A stretch of 64,000 nt of DNA from Alangreenwoodia sp964438605 (lineage in GTDB: Bacteria; Bacillota; Clostridia; Peptostreptococcales; Anaerovoracaceae), in the NCBI GenBank assembly GCA_964438605.1, contig CAYTKT010000003.1, positions 26,405 to 90,404 of the forward strand, written 5' to 3'. The translations under genes were made by a program, and so were the position numbers. The notes beneath the pieces are model-generated. The model did not search any database, had not been told where the DNA came from, and was given only the letters and a program-made list of their open reading frames with translations. Shown piece by piece: positions 63,256 to 64,000 of the stretch (positions are counted from its first letter, which is position 1; each line of letters begins with the position of its first letter).

Positions 63256-63651
63256 ATGGATAGTGAATTTGATAAAGAATTTGACGAGGCTTACCAATTA
63301 GCCATGGAGATGCTCATCGAAAAACGGGGCGGCGACCGTTCGATCGTTCAGCAGAAACTGATGGAAAACGCTCCGACGATCGGCATGATTGTCGTGGAAC
63401 GGGAAGCGGTTTACGAGGGAAATTTGGGTACGCTTGTCTGGGATTACGGTCTGTGGAATTCGATTACGTTCCTTTACGATGATTTTGATGAAGATCCGGA
63501 TCATTTTGTTGTCCTGTATAACGCTAATAACGAATATGACGCCCAGCAGGCATTTAACAAGTATTATAATGAAATGCGTCCGGAGGGTGTGCCGCCTGAG
63601 GAAATTTCCGTGTTGTTTGAAGATCCATTTGAGGGGATGAAAAGTCTGTAA
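63256..63651 (+). CDS. Hypothetical acidic protein, 131 residues
   Basis: Not recognised. A strongly acidic soluble protein: MDSEFDKEFDEAYQLAMEMLIEKRGGDRS looks helical, the middle (TIGMIVVEREAVYEGNLGTLVWDYGLWNSITFLYDDFDEDPDHFVVLYNA) looks like beta strands, and the end is DPFEGMKSL. No cofactor or catalytic motif stands out. ATGAGGTG supplies a ribosome binding site. It lies between the 122-residue unknown protein and a terminator at 63751. Confidence 0.72.
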   Translation: MDSEFDKEFDEAYQLAMEMLIEKRGGDRSIVQQKLMENAPTIGMIVVEREAVYEGNLGTLVWDYGLWNSITFLYDDFDEDPDHFVVLYNANNEYDAQQAFNKYYNEMRPEGVPPEEISVLFEDPFEGMKSL

Positions 63652-63750
63652 GGTTTGAGGCCGTGTCCAGGTCGGGCGATTCTATGGGCGGATGCTGATG
63701 GAATGGTAAGGTTTCAGATAACTGCCTCAGGCCAGAAGGGTTTTTGTTAT

Positions 63751-63778
63751 CCCCGGTTCGCAGGCCGGGGGTTTGTTT
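63751..63778 (+). terminator. Terminator after the small acidic protein genes
   Basis: CCCCGG / CCGGGG (63751-63756 with 63765-63770, loop TTCGCAGG) then GTTTGTTT. An 80-codon frame across it (63655-63897) is not credible. The last ~220 bases to the window end hold no gene. Confidence 0.7.
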
Positions 63779-64000
63779 GCGGCGTTGAAGCGGGACAAAT
63801 GTTCAAAAAACGAGACGGCAGTCCGCTTATAGATATTGCCGGCATGGACGCTTCTGGTAATCTATGTGGCAAAATAGATGCCGGCTGTATTTTGTGAAAA
63901 ATAAAACAGTGGGCGGAAGAATATTGAAAAAATGCTTTTCATAACTGTCAACCATTTTTGAAAATGTCTCAAAAATTTTCAAACATCAGCACCGTATTGT

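Noticed and set aside
63655..63897. 80-codon frame at the end of the window
   Set aside because: It runs through a clear terminator hairpin and has no ribosome binding site.

Overview
The window reads as chromosomal DNA from a Gram-positive anaerobe of the class Clostridia. The evidence is the SCIFF ranthipeptide and its radical SAM maturase beside yajC/secD/secF, the order rel - MBL hydrolase - hemZ - hisS - aspS, the nadD - yqeK/rsfS - leuS block, an RNase J, strong AAGGAGG-type ribosome binding sites, and frequent TTG and GTG starts. Core genes favour ACG for Thr and GCG for Ala. Several accessory genes (the 38.4-41.0 kb cluster, the M20 peptidase, the large sensor kinase) use more ACC and GCC codons and may have been acquired. 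The genus cannot be fixed from the sequence alone.

Layout. 1-6.5 kb: a giant cell-surface adhesin (VWA domain, isopeptide-type fimbrial domain, three Cna-B repeats, C-terminal membrane anchor), cut by the left edge and broken by one frameshift near 2.9 kb. 6.5-9.2 kb: a strong bidirectional terminator, a small DUF6506 gene, an IS200/IS605 transposase scrap and tatD. 9.2-17.2 kb: a DEAD-box helicase, tRNA-Leu(CAA), yajC, the SCIFF precursor scfA, its maturase scfB, secD and secF; secF carries a long K/Q/E-rich tail. 17.9-25.9 kb: rel, an MBL hydrolase, hemZ, hisS, aspS. 26.3-38.2 kb: nadD, a YqeK-RsfS fusion, leuS, RNase J, an M24 peptidase, efp, mltG, and the wobble-uridine modification pair trmR/U32 (TrhP-like).

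38.4-41.3 kb: a minus-strand operon tetR - FMN oxidoreductase - flavodoxin - aldo/keto reductase (frameshifted), read from a near-consensus promoter that carries two copies of TGACA-N3-TGTCA. 41.3-48.5 kb: a 1 kb AT-rich gap, a TPR protein with an internal 36-bp repeat, an HdeD-like membrane protein, an MBL hydrolase, an M20 peptidase, a decayed DUF1700/DUF4097-type locus, and a TIGR04076 protein. 48.7-51.4 kb: a UvrA-like paralogue. 51.7-58.5 kb, minus strand: polA - coaE - orphan peptide-binding lipoprotein, then a beta-carbonic anhydrase and a lone hisI. 58.8-62.4 kb: a promoter and structured leader feeding a 1089-residue hybrid sensor kinase with two extracellular solute-binding domains. 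62.7-63.8 kb: two unrecognised small acidic proteins and a terminator.

Most genes are housekeeping: translation (aspS, hisS, leuS, efp, rsfS, tRNA modification), stringent response, RNA decay, protein export and DNA replication/repair. The most interesting parts are the seven-cysteine SCIFF locus placed inside the Sec accessory genes, a family of short dispersed intergenic elements (one type with a GTTG-N5-CAAC core), the self-regulated TetR redox operon, and the structured leader of the sensor kinase.
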